Below, piece by piece: positions 22,491-33,400 of a stretch of DNA of 64,000 nucleotides. The stretch is from Lepus europaeus (taxonomy: Eukaryota > Chordata > Mammalia > Lagomorpha > Leporidae). The DNA is taken from the NCBI RefSeq assembly GCF_033115175.1, contig NC_084834.1, forward strand, positions 90,628,462-90,692,461. Reading direction: 5' to 3'. Each line of letters starts with the position of its first letter. Position 1 is the first letter of the stretch. The notes under the pieces were generated by a model. It had not been told where the DNA came from, did no database searches, and saw only the letters and a program-made list of their open reading frames with translations. Position numbers and translations under genes: made by a program.

Positions 22491-24119
22491 ACCCTGACAT
22501 GAGTATGAGGTGTCAATCGAGGCCTCACCAAGCCTCCTATGACGTAATTAGGGAAGGAATTATTTCTTCACCTTGTAGGTGATGAAACTAAACAGCAGGG
22601 TTGTGTGGTTTGTTGGAGGTCACTCTGTGAATGAGTGACCAGGCCAGGACTAGAGCTTTGGATCTCCTGCCACAACATCTTTCAGGGCATCCTGCCCAGG
22701 GGCCGGGGTGTGGAAGGAGTGCAGAGGCAGGAATCTGTCTTACAGGAAGACACAATCCTGTAACCATGAACAGATGAGTACAGTGATGTCAAGGTTGTCC
22801 CCGTGGAGCTGAAACAAACATCTCTGTCTGCTGGGACTGTGTTTGTCTCTACATGGAAGAGAAATACAGTTCCACCTTACCTATGTTTTACTTACATTAA
22901 GATTGATGTGTATTTATTTTGAGGTGGTTGCTGAAATACTTTCCTCATGTGTAATGGAATTTTCTCCTCTTGGCAGTGCTGAAGGCAGTTCATTTAGCTG
23001 CAGATGTTGTCAGTGAGACTTCCCACATGCTTCCATGGAACATTTGTCTTCTCCAGATGGCCCGTGGAAAGCCCAGTTGTTCTTCCAAATAAATTTATAG
23101 TTATGACAAATGTGCTATCTCTAGACTACATGAGTGTTCTTTCTTGGAAAAAGAAAAGGTTTCCTACTCTTCAAAAGGAGATAGATTTTTTCAATGGAAA
23201 GTAGGCATAAACTGTTCTGTGGCTGAAATTCTGTGGGATCTGAGTTTAAAGAAACTGATAAGTTATGTGTTACTTTTCTCCCCCGTCCACCCATAAAATC
23301 TGTGTGGTTCAAGTTTCCCACCGAAAGGAAGCCCAAATGTGAAAGTTCCTCGGAAGAGAGTGCATGTGTTTCTGCCCTCTGGCTTTGCAGAACTTTCTCC
23401 AATAATGTCTTACTTCCTTAAATAACCGGGATATCTCTTTCTCAATATTTAATAGCAAGAAAGACTTTTTGAACCACATCTGTGAGTTAAGAAGCATGCT
23501 AACAAGAGGAATGGCCATGGGGCCACTGATCTACTCAAAAGCTGGGACTTGAGCAGCGATGTGCACAGCTCTGTGGTTCCTTCCTCCTGCCATCATCCCC
23601 CTCCCACTGAGAACCGCCACTGTGCCTCCCTGTCTTCGATTTCCATGAACAGATTAGAATTGTTTAGAAACAGATTCGAGAGCCTCTGTGGGAGAATAGG
23701 TAATGTGACTTAACCTCATGTTGAGAACTTTCAAGTCTATGATTGTGGAATCTATGGAATTCATAACAGCCCTCCGTGCAAACCAGGGATTGTATTTTAT
23801 CCTTTTTCAGATGGAAAGGGAGGCTGACACTGGACTCAGAACTAATATAGAACAGAGTTGAGACTAGAACCAGAAACTCAGACCTTATTTCCTGTGATCC
23901 CTGCACTAAATGGCATTGCCATTGAGTGAATAGCTGTCAATTCAAAGGAAGAATCATTGTTCCAATCAGGATAGAAATGAACCTACAGGCGACAGTAGCA
24001 GATAAATAGTTTGCATTGTTATCAGGCTCAGCAACCCAAGGCCATCTTACTTTTCCTTGTTTTCCCAGCCCTTGTCTGGATATTTGACACATAATAGATC
24101 TATGTCATAAGCCTGGTTC
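22491..24119. other. Unique stretch with two weak ancient repeats
   Basis: 22525-22690 ('gatgaaactaaacagcaggg ... gaccaggccaggactagagc') and 23750-23930 ('tttcagatggaaagggaggc') resemble MIR/L3-type sequence. Nothing else seen. Confidence 0.35.
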
Positions 24120-24340
24120 TGGCACTTAACAGCATGGGATTGAAAACTGGCCTTCCATTTAGTAGCTGTATGACACTGGGCAGTAAATTAGTTTCTGGAA
24201 GTCCCACTTTGTCCTTTGGATTGAGCCTGGTGATGCCAAGTCTGGGGTGTGCTGGGAGGGTGTGCTGAGATGATGGCTATGTAGTAACAGCCAAAGTGCT
24301 GGGCATAGAGCGAAGTACCACCTAGGGTTAGAGACCACAG
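24120..24340 (+). repeat. MIR, diverged
   Basis: Order matches MIR: 'aacagcatgggattgaaaac', 'agctgtatgacactgggcag', then 'aaagtgctgggcatagag'. Confidence 0.6.
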
Positions 24341-24353
24341 TAGGTTTGATCCA

Positions 24354-24724
24354 TGCTATGGTTTGAATGTGTCCCCTTGATTCAAGTGTGGGAAGTTTAA
24401 TCCTCAATGCAACAGTGTTGGCAGGAGGGGCCTAATAAGAGGTGATTAGGTCACAAAGACGCTGCCCTCATGCTAGGATTCATGTCATGACCACAGGAGA
24501 GGTCAGTTATCTCAAAGGTGGACTTGTTAGAAAAGTGAGCTGGTCCTGTCTTGCCCTTCTGCCTTCTGCCATGGGATGAGGCAGCACAAAGGTCCTCACC
24601 AAATGACAGCGCCTCGACACTGGGCTTCCCAGCCTCCAGAACCGTGAGCCGGACACACTTCCATTATCTATAAATTCCACAGTCTGTGACATTCTGTTAT
24701 TGCAACACCTAATGGACTAAGACA
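24354..24724 (+). mobile_element. Solo MaLR LTR (MST/MLT1 type)
   Basis: Starts TGctatggtttgaatgtg and ends aatggactaagaCA, the TG...CA ends of an LTR. Internal 'gaggtgattaggtcacaaag', 'cttctgccatgggatgaggc' and 'cttcccagcctccagaaccg' are typical. Five-base flanks atcca and accca fit a decayed ERVL-type TSD. The LTR stands alone, so internal sequence was lost by recombination. Confidence 0.85.
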
Positions 24725-25000
24725 ACCCATGTAGGGCCTAGAGGGTTTGGGATAACCCCAGTTGGGACAGGACTAGATTTGGAACTTCCTAGTACAGAAG
24801 ATGTGCTAGAAGTGATTGGACACCAGGGCTGGTACAGACGCTGGCCTCTCTGTGTTAGCCTTGTTTCCAACCGGAATAGAACCAGACTCTGAACTGCTCC
24901 ACGTACCTACCACTGGTTATCAGAACACAGAGTCTATCTTGAGAAATGATCACACTTGTTTTATAGTAACTCTCTGTACCCAGGAAATTGACTTGTAATT

Positions 25001-25323
25001 ATATTTTAAAAAGATTTTATTTATTTACTTGAGAGGCAGAGATATAGACAGAGAGAGAGGTTTTCCATCTGCTGGTTCACTCCCCAAATGGCTGGCTGCA
25101 ATGGCCAGAGCTAGGCTGATCTGAAGCCAGGAGCCGGGAGCCTCTTCTGGGTCTCCCACATGGATGCAGCGGCCCAAGGACTTGGGCCATTTTCTACTGC
25201 CCTCCTAGGCCAGAGCAGAGAGCTGGATCAGAAGAGGAGCAACCAGGACATCAACCTGCTCCCATATGGGGTGCTGGCATTGCAGGTAGAGGCTTAGCCC
25301 ACTAGGCCACAGCACTGGCCCCA
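25001..25323 (-). repeat. CSINE with TSD
   Basis: Exact TSD tgacttgtaatt at 24989-25000 and 25324-25335. Includes a short duplication 'ggctggctgcaatgg' at 25089-25103. Confidence 0.95.
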
Positions 25324-25450
25324 TGACTTGTAATTTTGATCGTCTCACTTGTGCATGTATATTCATTCAATAATTACTTAGTGAATGCCTACATAAAGAT
25401 ATATGGAGCTCCAGTTATTGTTAAAAGTGGTAATTACATAATGGAATACT

Positions 25451-25778
25451 CTTTTTTAAAAAAGTAATTTATTTATTTATTTGAAAATCAGAGTTGCAGA
25501 GAGAGAAGAAGAGAGATCTTTCATCTACTGATTCACTCCCTAGATGGCCTCAAAGGCCAAGCCTTGCCTAGGCTGAAGCCAGGAGCCAGGAGTTTCATCT
25601 AGGTCTCCCATATGGGTGCAAGGGTCCAAGTACTTGAGCCACCTTCCAGTGCTTTCCCAGGCACATTAGCAGAGAGCTGGATCAGAAGTGGAGCAGCTGG
25701 GACTTGAACCAGTGTCCATGTGGGATGATAGTGTCAAAGGAAGTGGCTTTATCCACTAAGCCACAATGCTGGCCTCCA
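25451..25778 (-). repeat. CSINE
   Basis: 'tttttaaaaaagtaatttatttatttatttg' to 'gccacaatgctggcct'. Confidence 0.92.
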
Positions 25779-25812
25779 CAGTTACTTTTTCATTGAGGTA
25801 AAAAACTATAGA

Positions 25813-26122
25813 GGGGGCTGGCACTGTGGTGTAGCAGGTAAGGCTGTCACCTGCAGTGCCGCCATCCTATATGGGTGCAGGTTTGAGTCCTGGATGCTCT
25901 ACTTCCTATCCAGCTCTCAGCTATGGCCTGGGAAAGCAGTAGAAGATGGCAGTAGAATAAGTAGTAGGGAGACCCAAAGGAAGCTCCTGGCTCCTGGCTT
26001 TGGATTAGTGCAGCTGTCCGGCCTTGGCGACCAGTTGGGGAATGAACCAATGGATGGAAGACCCCCCCCCCCCCGCCGTGTAACTCTGACTTTCAAATAA
26101 ATACATATATCTTTAAAAAAAT
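25813..26122 (+). repeat. CSINE with a C homopolymer
   Basis: Head 'gggggctggcactgtggtgt', tail 'caaataaatacatatatctt'. A run of 14 C at 26064-26077 replaces the usual CT-rich segment. Confidence 0.93.
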
Positions 26123-26382
26123 CATAGAGAAGAGGATAAAATTATTAAATAATTATACAGAAATGTATAATCATAAGTATGCCAAGTGTTCAAAAGAAAA
26201 AATACAGGCTGTGTTCAGAGTATAATTCACTTTGGTGTTTAGTTACCAAAGGAGAGATGTGAGGGAAGAACTGTTCCCCACAGAAAGAGTGCACAAAACT
26301 TTTATTAGGATAGCAGGAGCCATATATTTTACTCAAGAGGCCTTGTCCTCATTTTCATAAACATACGTTAAGACATCATTCA

Positions 26383-26717
26383 GGGGCTGGTACTGTGACA
26401 TAGTAGGCTAAGCCTCTGCCTGCAGCGCCAGCATCCCATATGGGTGCCAGTTGGTATCCTGGAAGCTCCTCTTCCAATCCAGCTCTCTGCTATGGCCTGG
26501 GAAAGCAGTAGAAGATGGCCCAAACTCTTGGGCCTCTGCACCCACATGGGATACCCAGGAAGAAGCTCCTGGTTCCTGGCTTTGGATCAGCTCAGCTCTG
26601 GTAATTTGTGGCCATTTGGGGAGTAAACCAGTGGGTGGAAGACCTATCTCTCTGTCTCTCCCTCCCTCTGTGACTCTACCTCTCTAACAAATAAATAAAT
26701 CTTTTTTTTTTTTTAAA
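26383..26717 (+). repeat. CSINE
   Basis: Head 'ggggctggtactgtgacata', tail 'aacaaataaataaatctttt' followed by a T-run. Confidence 0.93.
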
Positions 26718-28244
26718 GAGAGAGATACATAAGTCAATGATAGACTCTGTGAGGGATGTAGAATGTTTTGCTGTTGACTTTACAGCAGTAGGTTGTAACT
26801 GAAGTCTGAAGGCAAACCTGGAGGCGACTTCTAGGGCCATTTGGTGGACACTAAACCTGGTTTAAAGGCAGGAACATAAACTTGTGGCTTTATGTTGTGA
26901 ACTGGGAAAACAACTTAAAAATAACATAAAGTTGTGTTTGGCCACGAAGAAAGAATAGCCAGTCAGGCTAATTTCATGGGTGCCTAGTGAGGGTTAGGCT
27001 CAAGGGTTTGCTGATCTCAGCAGTCAAAAGGAAGTTTGAGACAACTAACTTTCCCAAATACATTGCAGCTTGATCTGCTCATTTCTGGCACATTTGTTCA
27101 GAGTTTTGGTGATTTGACCATTCACTGAAGACCATCATGTGCAGGATGCTCTATGAGGCATATTGCAACTACTATAGTGCATATAGAATAATCTAGAATG
27201 GAAAGATTTTCAACTAACAGGAGTTAGGTGAAGCCCAAGACATTAGAACTTAGCTATTCCCTTGAATGATTGGTTGAAAAGCCTTTGGAAGCGTGCGTTT
27301 GGCGCCATCTTGTGGTCAGAACTATGAATGCATTGAGCAGAACTCGCCAACTTGTCCAAAAAGATTCTTGTTTACAAAGGTAACGAGGTGCTTTGGGGTC
27401 TGTTGGGACCTTAAACGATCTCCACACAGAGCCCGTGTCGCAAAGGGAGGTTATATTACCCTGTTACAGCAAAGCCCTGGTGTATCGGTCAGGTGTCTTT
27501 CACCTTTGGGTGACAGAGTCCTATTTCAAGCCAGATTCAACAGGAAGAGGGGTCATCACGAACTGAAGGAACGGGCCTTGGGGGCTGGATTGAAGACTTG
27601 TTGTCTCTAGGATCTTTCCCTCTGTTTTTTTTTTTAAACTCTCAGCTCAGAAAATATCATTGCCACAAATCCAGATCTCAAATAATTTTCTGCATGGTGA
27701 CTCAGTGACAGGTAGAATCTCAAGGAAGAATTCTCGAGTTTATTGATCATTCCCTGTGGTTGGGGTGAAGAGAGGGGTAGAATGTGTTCCATTAGGAAGG
27801 GGCTCGGAATGATCCTGGAAAAATGAGGGAGCCAAGAACAGGCATAACACACTTCATTCACACGTTATAACACACTTCATTCAAAAGGTGGACACCAGGA
27901 CACACGCGTGTCTTTCTCCTGGTGCACGCAGCTCCAGTATCTTTAAATATTGTAACTTTTCTGGACCACAACACAACATCACCATCACGTTCTCCATTAA
28001 GAGGAAACAGTCACTCAAAGATACGCTGAATTGATGTGTTTAACACCAAGTACTGAGTTTCTGGGATATGTGTGTTCTGCTTAGGTCTGGACAGAGTGTC
28101 TACTCTTGGTCTAGGAATCTATTTCCACAAAGGAAAAAAAAGTTGACCACAGAGACAGTTTGCTTGAATTAAATTTGTTTTGGATTTAGTTAACATATCT
28201 GAATATTTCCAAAAGAGAAAAAGCCTGTAAGAGTCTTTTCCCCT
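26718..28244. other. Unique stretch with a CTCF-like site
   Basis: About 1.5 kb without recognised repeats. Contains the CTCF-like motif at 27301 in a CpG-retaining patch (27290-27560) and a 17-base direct repeat ataacacacttcattca at 27844 and 27867. Confidence 0.4.
27301..27315 (-). promoter_or_regulatory. CTCF-like motif (site A)
   Basis: Minus strand CCACAAGATGGCGCC matches the CTCF core CCASYAGRKGGCRS with one mismatch (A at the fifth position). Confidence 0.45.
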
Positions 28245-28465
28245 AAGTTATTTTAATTGTACGGTTTTATGGGGGTACAGTGTGATAATTTGATACATGT
28301 ATTCAATGGGAGGTGATCAAATCAGATTAGCCAGCAATTTCCATTTTTATAAACATTTCTGTAATAGTCTCAGTGAGTCAAACACTTCAATGACATTCAG
28401 TAATTTAATTAGCTTTTCAAACACGTATGTGGGCCTCTTGACATCTGCCAGGTTATTGTTTTGGG
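28245..28465 (-). repeat. Old L1M fragment
   Basis: 'attgtacggttttatggggg ... ttgatacatgtattcaatgg ... gatcaaatcagattagccag' follows a familiar old L1 segment read on the reverse strand. Confidence 0.7.
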
Positions 28466-28964
28466 TGCTACGAATATGTCCCTGGATTATCTGAACCTAT
28501 ACACACAAACAGATACCAACAAAACTAAGTGGTCAGGGCTGTCATTGATGAAGTGTGAAATGGGTGTAGGTTCTATTTATTGTGTTTTTACAGAATTATA
28601 TAGGTTTCATAAATGATATTTATGCAATATCGAAACTGAAGACAATGTCATTGATACAGAGAATAGGGATACATAGAACCTCAAAGAGTTAGAGGTACTA
28701 CTAGGATTCATTTCAGATTGGAAAATGCTGGGCAATTGTTTATCTGAAAGGATGGAGACCTTTTCTCCCTCTCTCTTATTTTTCTGGACTTTTTGTTCCA
28801 GGCCAAGTTTGCTTGGGTGTTTGAGGGCTAATTTATCACAAAGAACATTTGAATCAACTTGCATCACTCACTAACTGGCTTCAGAGCTCACTGTCCTAGG
28901 AGCATTTTTAAATTAAAGCAACTTGAATGCCTTAACCAAGACATATTAGCTTGGTGATTAGAAG
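28466..28964. other. Unique stretch
   Basis: Nothing recognised. Confidence 0.35.
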
Positions 28965-29200
28965 GGAGGATTGGTGGGGCTCAAGAGCATGGGTTTTGGT
29001 GGAAGGCTAAGCGTGGTTTGAGACCTGGCCACACTTTTATCAGCAGGGTGACCCTCAGCAAGTATCTTTGCCTTCCTATGTCTCAGTTTTTCATCTAAGC
29101 AGTGGGGCTAATATTAACACTTACTTCATTAGGTCATCCCAAGGGCTAAATCAACATGCAAGGTATTAGCATATAGAAAGGGTTCAACAAATGTCCAAAG
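28965..29200 (+). repeat. MIR
   Basis: Nearly complete MIR order: 'gctcaagagcatgggttttg', 'cagggtgaccctcagcaagt', 'atgtctcagtttttcatcta', 'gggttcaacaaatgtcc'. Confidence 0.8.
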
Positions 29201-29374
29201 AAAAATCAGAAGAGAACAAAGTGCTATTTAGAGGTAGATGTTACTTGGCTAAAATTCATTTATTAATGTCATGGAGACTCTTGATTTAGTAATCATTGTT
29301 CATATAATTGATTACTATGGTCTTATTTTGGGTTGCTTGGAAAGAGAATTTAGAGTGAGGAAATGAAATTAAAA

Positions 29375-29733
29375 ACATTATTTTGAAAATTCATTTACTT
29401 TCCTTGTATTTGAAAGGCAAAAAGGAGACATGGAGAGAGAGGAGGGGAAAGAGAGAGAAAGAGAGAAAGAAATTTTGCATTCATCGCATCACTCCTCAAA
29501 TGCCTGCAACACCTAGGACTGGGCCACGCTGAAACCAGGGGCCTGGAACTCAACCTAAGTCTCCCATGTGGGTGTCAGGGACTCAAGTGCTTGAGGCACC
29601 ACTGCTGCCTCCCAGGGTGCACATTAGCAGGAAGCTGGATGGGAAGTGGAAGAGCCTGGACTGGAATCCGACACTCTGATATGGGATGAGAGCCTCTCAA
29701 GTAGCGACATCCCCTGCACCAAACACCCACCCC
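29375..29733 (-). repeat. CSINE, old
   Basis: GA-rich at 29430-29470, core 'gactgggccacgctgaaacc', ending near 'caaacacccacccctg'. Diverged head. Confidence 0.78.
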
Positions 29734-29739
29734 TGAAAC

Positions 29740-30059
29740 CTGTATTTATTATATTGCACAGTGACGTGGCCTAGTAGCTACTCTCAAAGCGTTGGCCTGG
29801 GATGAAGTGGTGGGAGGGTGGGGCACTTCGTCCCACCATGCAGGTTGTATTTTATGTGAAGGGAGCGCCATCTACTGAAACACCTTGGCCAATTTATGCC
29901 CTTTCTTCCTTACTGGAGGAAGAGTCACTACTCCGACTGGTTAGTGTGGAAGAAATCACTGTGACCGTGGACCCCAATCCAGAGGTGGCAGTGACTCAAA
30001 GACCGTTTAATGGTCTGGTTGAGTACAGTGGAATGCACTTGCTTGAAGAGATGAGGCAC
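29740..30059. other. Unique stretch with a CTCF-like site
   Basis: No repeat recognised; contains the motif at 29863. Confidence 0.4.
29863..29878 (-). promoter_or_regulatory. CTCF-like motif (site B)
   Basis: Minus strand TCAGTAGATGGCGCTC matches the CTCF core except for the first base. CpG retained. The best of the three by eye. Confidence 0.5.
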
Positions 30060-30069
30060 ACTCCTCAGT

Positions 30070-30070
30070 G

Positions 30071-30102
<32 letters not shown>

Positions 30103-30399
30103 GGCAGAGTGGACAGTGAGAGAGAGAGACAGAGAGAAAGGTCTTCCTTTTCCATTGGTTTACCCCCAATGGCCGGGACTGATCCGAAGCCAGGAGCCAG
30201 GTGCTTCTCCTGGTCTCCCATGCGGGTGCAGGGCCCAAGCACTTGGGCCATCCTCCACTGCCTTCCTGGGCCACAGCAGAGAGCTGGACTGGAAGAGGAG
30301 CAACCGGGACAGAATCCAGAGCCCCGACCGGGACTAGAACCCAGTGTGCCGGCACCGCAGGTGGAGGATTAGTCTATTGAGCTATGGCGGCGCCAGCTT
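30070..30399 (-). repeat. CSINE, young, with TSD
   Basis: TSD actcctcagt at 30060-30069 and 30400-30409. Long T-run at 30070-30099, body CpG-rich, ending 'gctatggcggcgccagc'. The usual sequence around the Arg-Cys-like 'gcgctggccgcagcg' block is shortened. Confidence 0.96.
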
Positions 30400-30409
30400 A
30401 CTCCTCAGT

Positions 30410-31653
30410 ATTAACAATGTTTTGTCCAATCTTCCATCTGCCTTATACTTTGGTCTTATTTCTCAATTACCCCACAACATTTGTGGGTGTCAGCAACAAG
30501 ACAGATGTCATTTATAAAGCCAGCCTTGTCAACATATTAATTGTGTACATCGTATGGGAAACTTCCTAAGAGCCTGAATACATTTCAGAATGATCTTGTA
30601 TGGAGTAAAGAGGGTGAGGTCTTCACCCGCCAACTCCCACCCTTCGCTGGTAGAGGGCTGTGTTGGGATGTGGCTAACAAAAGTGCTCAAGTGCTTGCTG
30701 TAGGAAAGTATGAGTGTGGCTGGAACCATCTGCTGAAGGCACGAGTGACTTACAGCTGGCGGGGAGGGTACCTACGGTGCCTGCTGTGAGGCTGCCTTTG
30801 ACTCTCCACTGACTACCTCACTTGCTCTTGCTGTATGGGTCCAGAGCCCATGCCTCACCCTTTATGAAACACAGGGTGCTGCGTAGCTGTCTGTCCTGTC
30901 TCCCAGGCTCCAAGCTCTATGTAGACAGGGACTGGGTACAGGTGGCTCTCTATGGTGCCTTCAAGCCCCAGTGAGCAGTGGAATGAATGCCGTGATGGAG
31001 AATAGTGAGAAAACAACCATATAATCATCATGAAGGCCACTTGTAGTGTTGTGTAAGGAAATGCATTTATGGAACATACGATAGTTCTGCTGAACCATTT
31101 AAGACAAAGATACAGAACGCTTGGTTTGGGTCCAGCTGATGCTGGTGTCCGACTTGAAGGACACTGTTGTCTTTGATAACTTTACAGTTCCAGAAAAAAG
31201 GTGATCAGATATTTTCCTATTTTAACAAAAATTTTGAGGGAGAAGTAGTTTCTCCAAAGGCGTATACACTGAGAATTTTATTGTACTTGAAGTCTTCCTA
31301 ATCTGTGAAGTTACTGGCCAGAGGTCTCAGATTTTAGGACTGAGTATATGACTCTGTAATGTGGCAATGGTGCCAGTAGGTGGTGCTGTTTCATGCAGCA
31401 TTAGAGACTGGTTTTGGACTCAATACTATTCTCAAGATGAATTAATTGTTGAATGATTGACAGGATTCTTAGTATCAGACAAGCAATAGGGAGAAAAAAA
31501 TTAAGCCATCCCACTTCATAAGCAAAAATGTCAGAGGGAGATAACAGCCTTCGCAACTATCGATAACTGCATGGAGAAGAAGAAACACACACAAAATGAT
31601 GACAACTTCTAAGCTGACTCAGGCCCAGGGATGACCTAAACACTTCCAGTTTT
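30410..31653. other. Unique stretch with a CTCF-like site
   Basis: No repeat or exon recognised in 1.2 kb apart from the motif at 31373. Confidence 0.38.
31373..31388 (+). promoter_or_regulatory. CTCF-like motif (site C)
   Basis: Plus strand CCAGTAGGTGGTGCTG matches the CTCF core with one mismatch (T for C in GGC), opposite in orientation to sites A and B. Confidence 0.45.
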
Positions 31654-31663
31654 GAAAGACTGT

Positions 31664-32005
31664 CTGGAGGCCAACATTGTGGTATAGCGGGTAAAGCCAC
31701 TGCCTGCAGTGCCGGTATCCCAGATGGGCGCTGGTTCGAGTCCCGGTTGCTCCACTTCCAATCCAGCTCTCTGCTATGGCCTGGGAAAGCAGTAGAAGAT
31801 GGCTCAAGTCCTTGGAACCCGTACCCATGTGGGAGACCCAGAAGTGGCTCCTGGCTTCAGACTGGCGCAGCTCCAGCCATTGCAGCCATCTGGGAGTGAA
31901 CCAGTGGATGGAAGACCTCTTTCTCTGTCTCTATGCCTCTGCCCCTCTGTAACTCTGCCTTTCAAATACATGAATAAATCTTAAAAAAAAAAAAAAGGAA
32001 AAAAA
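31664..32005 (+). repeat. CSINE with intact B box and TSD
   Basis: TSD gaaagactgt at 31654-31663 and 32006-32015. A perfect pol III B-box word ggttcgagtcc lies at 31732-31742, and the long A-rich tail is intact, so this copy may be transcribable. Confidence 0.96.
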
Positions 32006-32256
32006 GAAAGACTGTTCTGATTGTACACAAATGCTAAGGAAAAGTTGGATATAATGATGGATAGTTTTTGCAACAGAGTCAATAGTTGCTTGAATATATA
32101 TTTTTAAGATGATCTGGGAAGTACTGGCCTTAGCTTTGTGAATTACCACATATGAAATACAATTATGCTCACAAATTATCGTATTTAAAAACAGCTCACA
32201 GAGTAATTCTCAATACTCTGATATTTATAACTTGACAAATGGCTGAGCTGTCTTAA

Positions 32257-32365
32257 TATTTCAGTCGAATCTAATAAACACATGCTGGGGGCCCACTAGG
32301 TGCCAGGCAGTCTGCCAAGCAAAGGGAATCCACAAATTAGTAAAACAGAACCCTCCCTCCTATGC
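32257..32365 (-). repeat. L2 fragment
   Basis: 'cccactaggtgccaggcagt' and 'cagaaccctccctcc' match the reverse strand of the L2 3' end. Confidence 0.6.
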
Positions 32366-32599
32366 TAGCCTTTAACTCCGTGTTAGGTCAGGCCTTTTGG
32401 AGACCCGATTCTGCTCATCACAGCCAAGGCACTGGGTCTAAGGATAGTGGTGCAGGAGAGGGATCAATGCCCCAAGGTCCTCTCTGTTGGTGGATTTCTG
32501 CTTCTTTAATATGGACCCAGGAGCGAGAACTGCCAACACCCACATTATGCCCCCTTGCACCACACCCTTCAACACCCTTTGTGTCAGGTGTTTATCCAA

Positions 32600-32858
32600 G
32601 TCTAGCCTTGCTGGTTCAAGTCCTGGCTACTCAGCTTCTGATCCAGCTTCCTACTAATGCACCTGGTAAGGAAGGTAGCAGATGATGGCCCAAGTACTTG
32701 GGTCCCTGCCACCTGTGTAGGAGAATGGATGGAGTTCCTGGCTCTAGACTTTTGTCTGTTCTATCCCTGGCTGTTGCAGCCATTTGGGGGGTGAACCAAT
32801 GGATGAAAGCACTCTCTTTCAAATCAATAAATATATAAATAATCCTTTTAAAAAATCA
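32600..32858 (+). repeat. CSINE, head missing
   Basis: Begins mid-element at 'gctggttcaagtcctggcta' and continues to a 'caaatcaataaatatata' tail. Old copy. Confidence 0.8.
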
Positions 32859-33174
32859 CCACTCATCATCCCTGAATTTTAGAATTTTTTTTTAGGATGC
32901 CTGCAGAAGGGTTAAATAAATAAGGACATTGCCAAGTCACATTCTAGGACCGGCCTAGAATATTCTAGCCTCTTAGGAGAAGTCTCCAAATCCATATTAA
33001 CAGGATTGCTTCCAGCTTTACCCTTTCCTCTCCATCAAGAAACATTCGAGATGGTGGAAGTTTCCACCTATGGCAGAAGAGGAATGTGCAATACCCTACC
33101 CAAAGAGTCAAATGTTATTGAAAAAATAAATGAGCAGTGAATATTTTAAGGGTTACAGAGCAGAGATGTCTTTG
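32859..33174. other. Unique stretch
   Basis: Nothing recognised. Confidence 0.35.
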
Positions 33175-33400
33175 GAAACACAGAGTCCTGGCTTGGATGG
33201 CCATTTAACCATGTAGGTATAGACCTGTGTGATTTTGAGCAATTTGCTTAACTACACTAAATCTTGGTTTTCTCATTTTAAAACAGGAATGATACGTCCC
33301 AGCTGTTAAGTGTGTTGCCTAGCTTGAGATGGGATAACATATGGAAAAGCCCCTGTGATAATTCCTGGTAGGTTAGGCGCTCTAGAAACTGTCATGGTGG
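33175..33400 (+). repeat. MIR
   Basis: 'acctgtgtgattttgagcaa', 'cttggttttctcattttaaa' and the later 'gcccctgtgataattcctgg' follow MIR order. Confidence 0.72.

Noticed and set aside
31664-31760. tRNA-like sequence with A and B boxes
   Set aside because: It is the head of a CSINE; there is no acceptor stem or anticodon arm pairing typical of a real tRNA.
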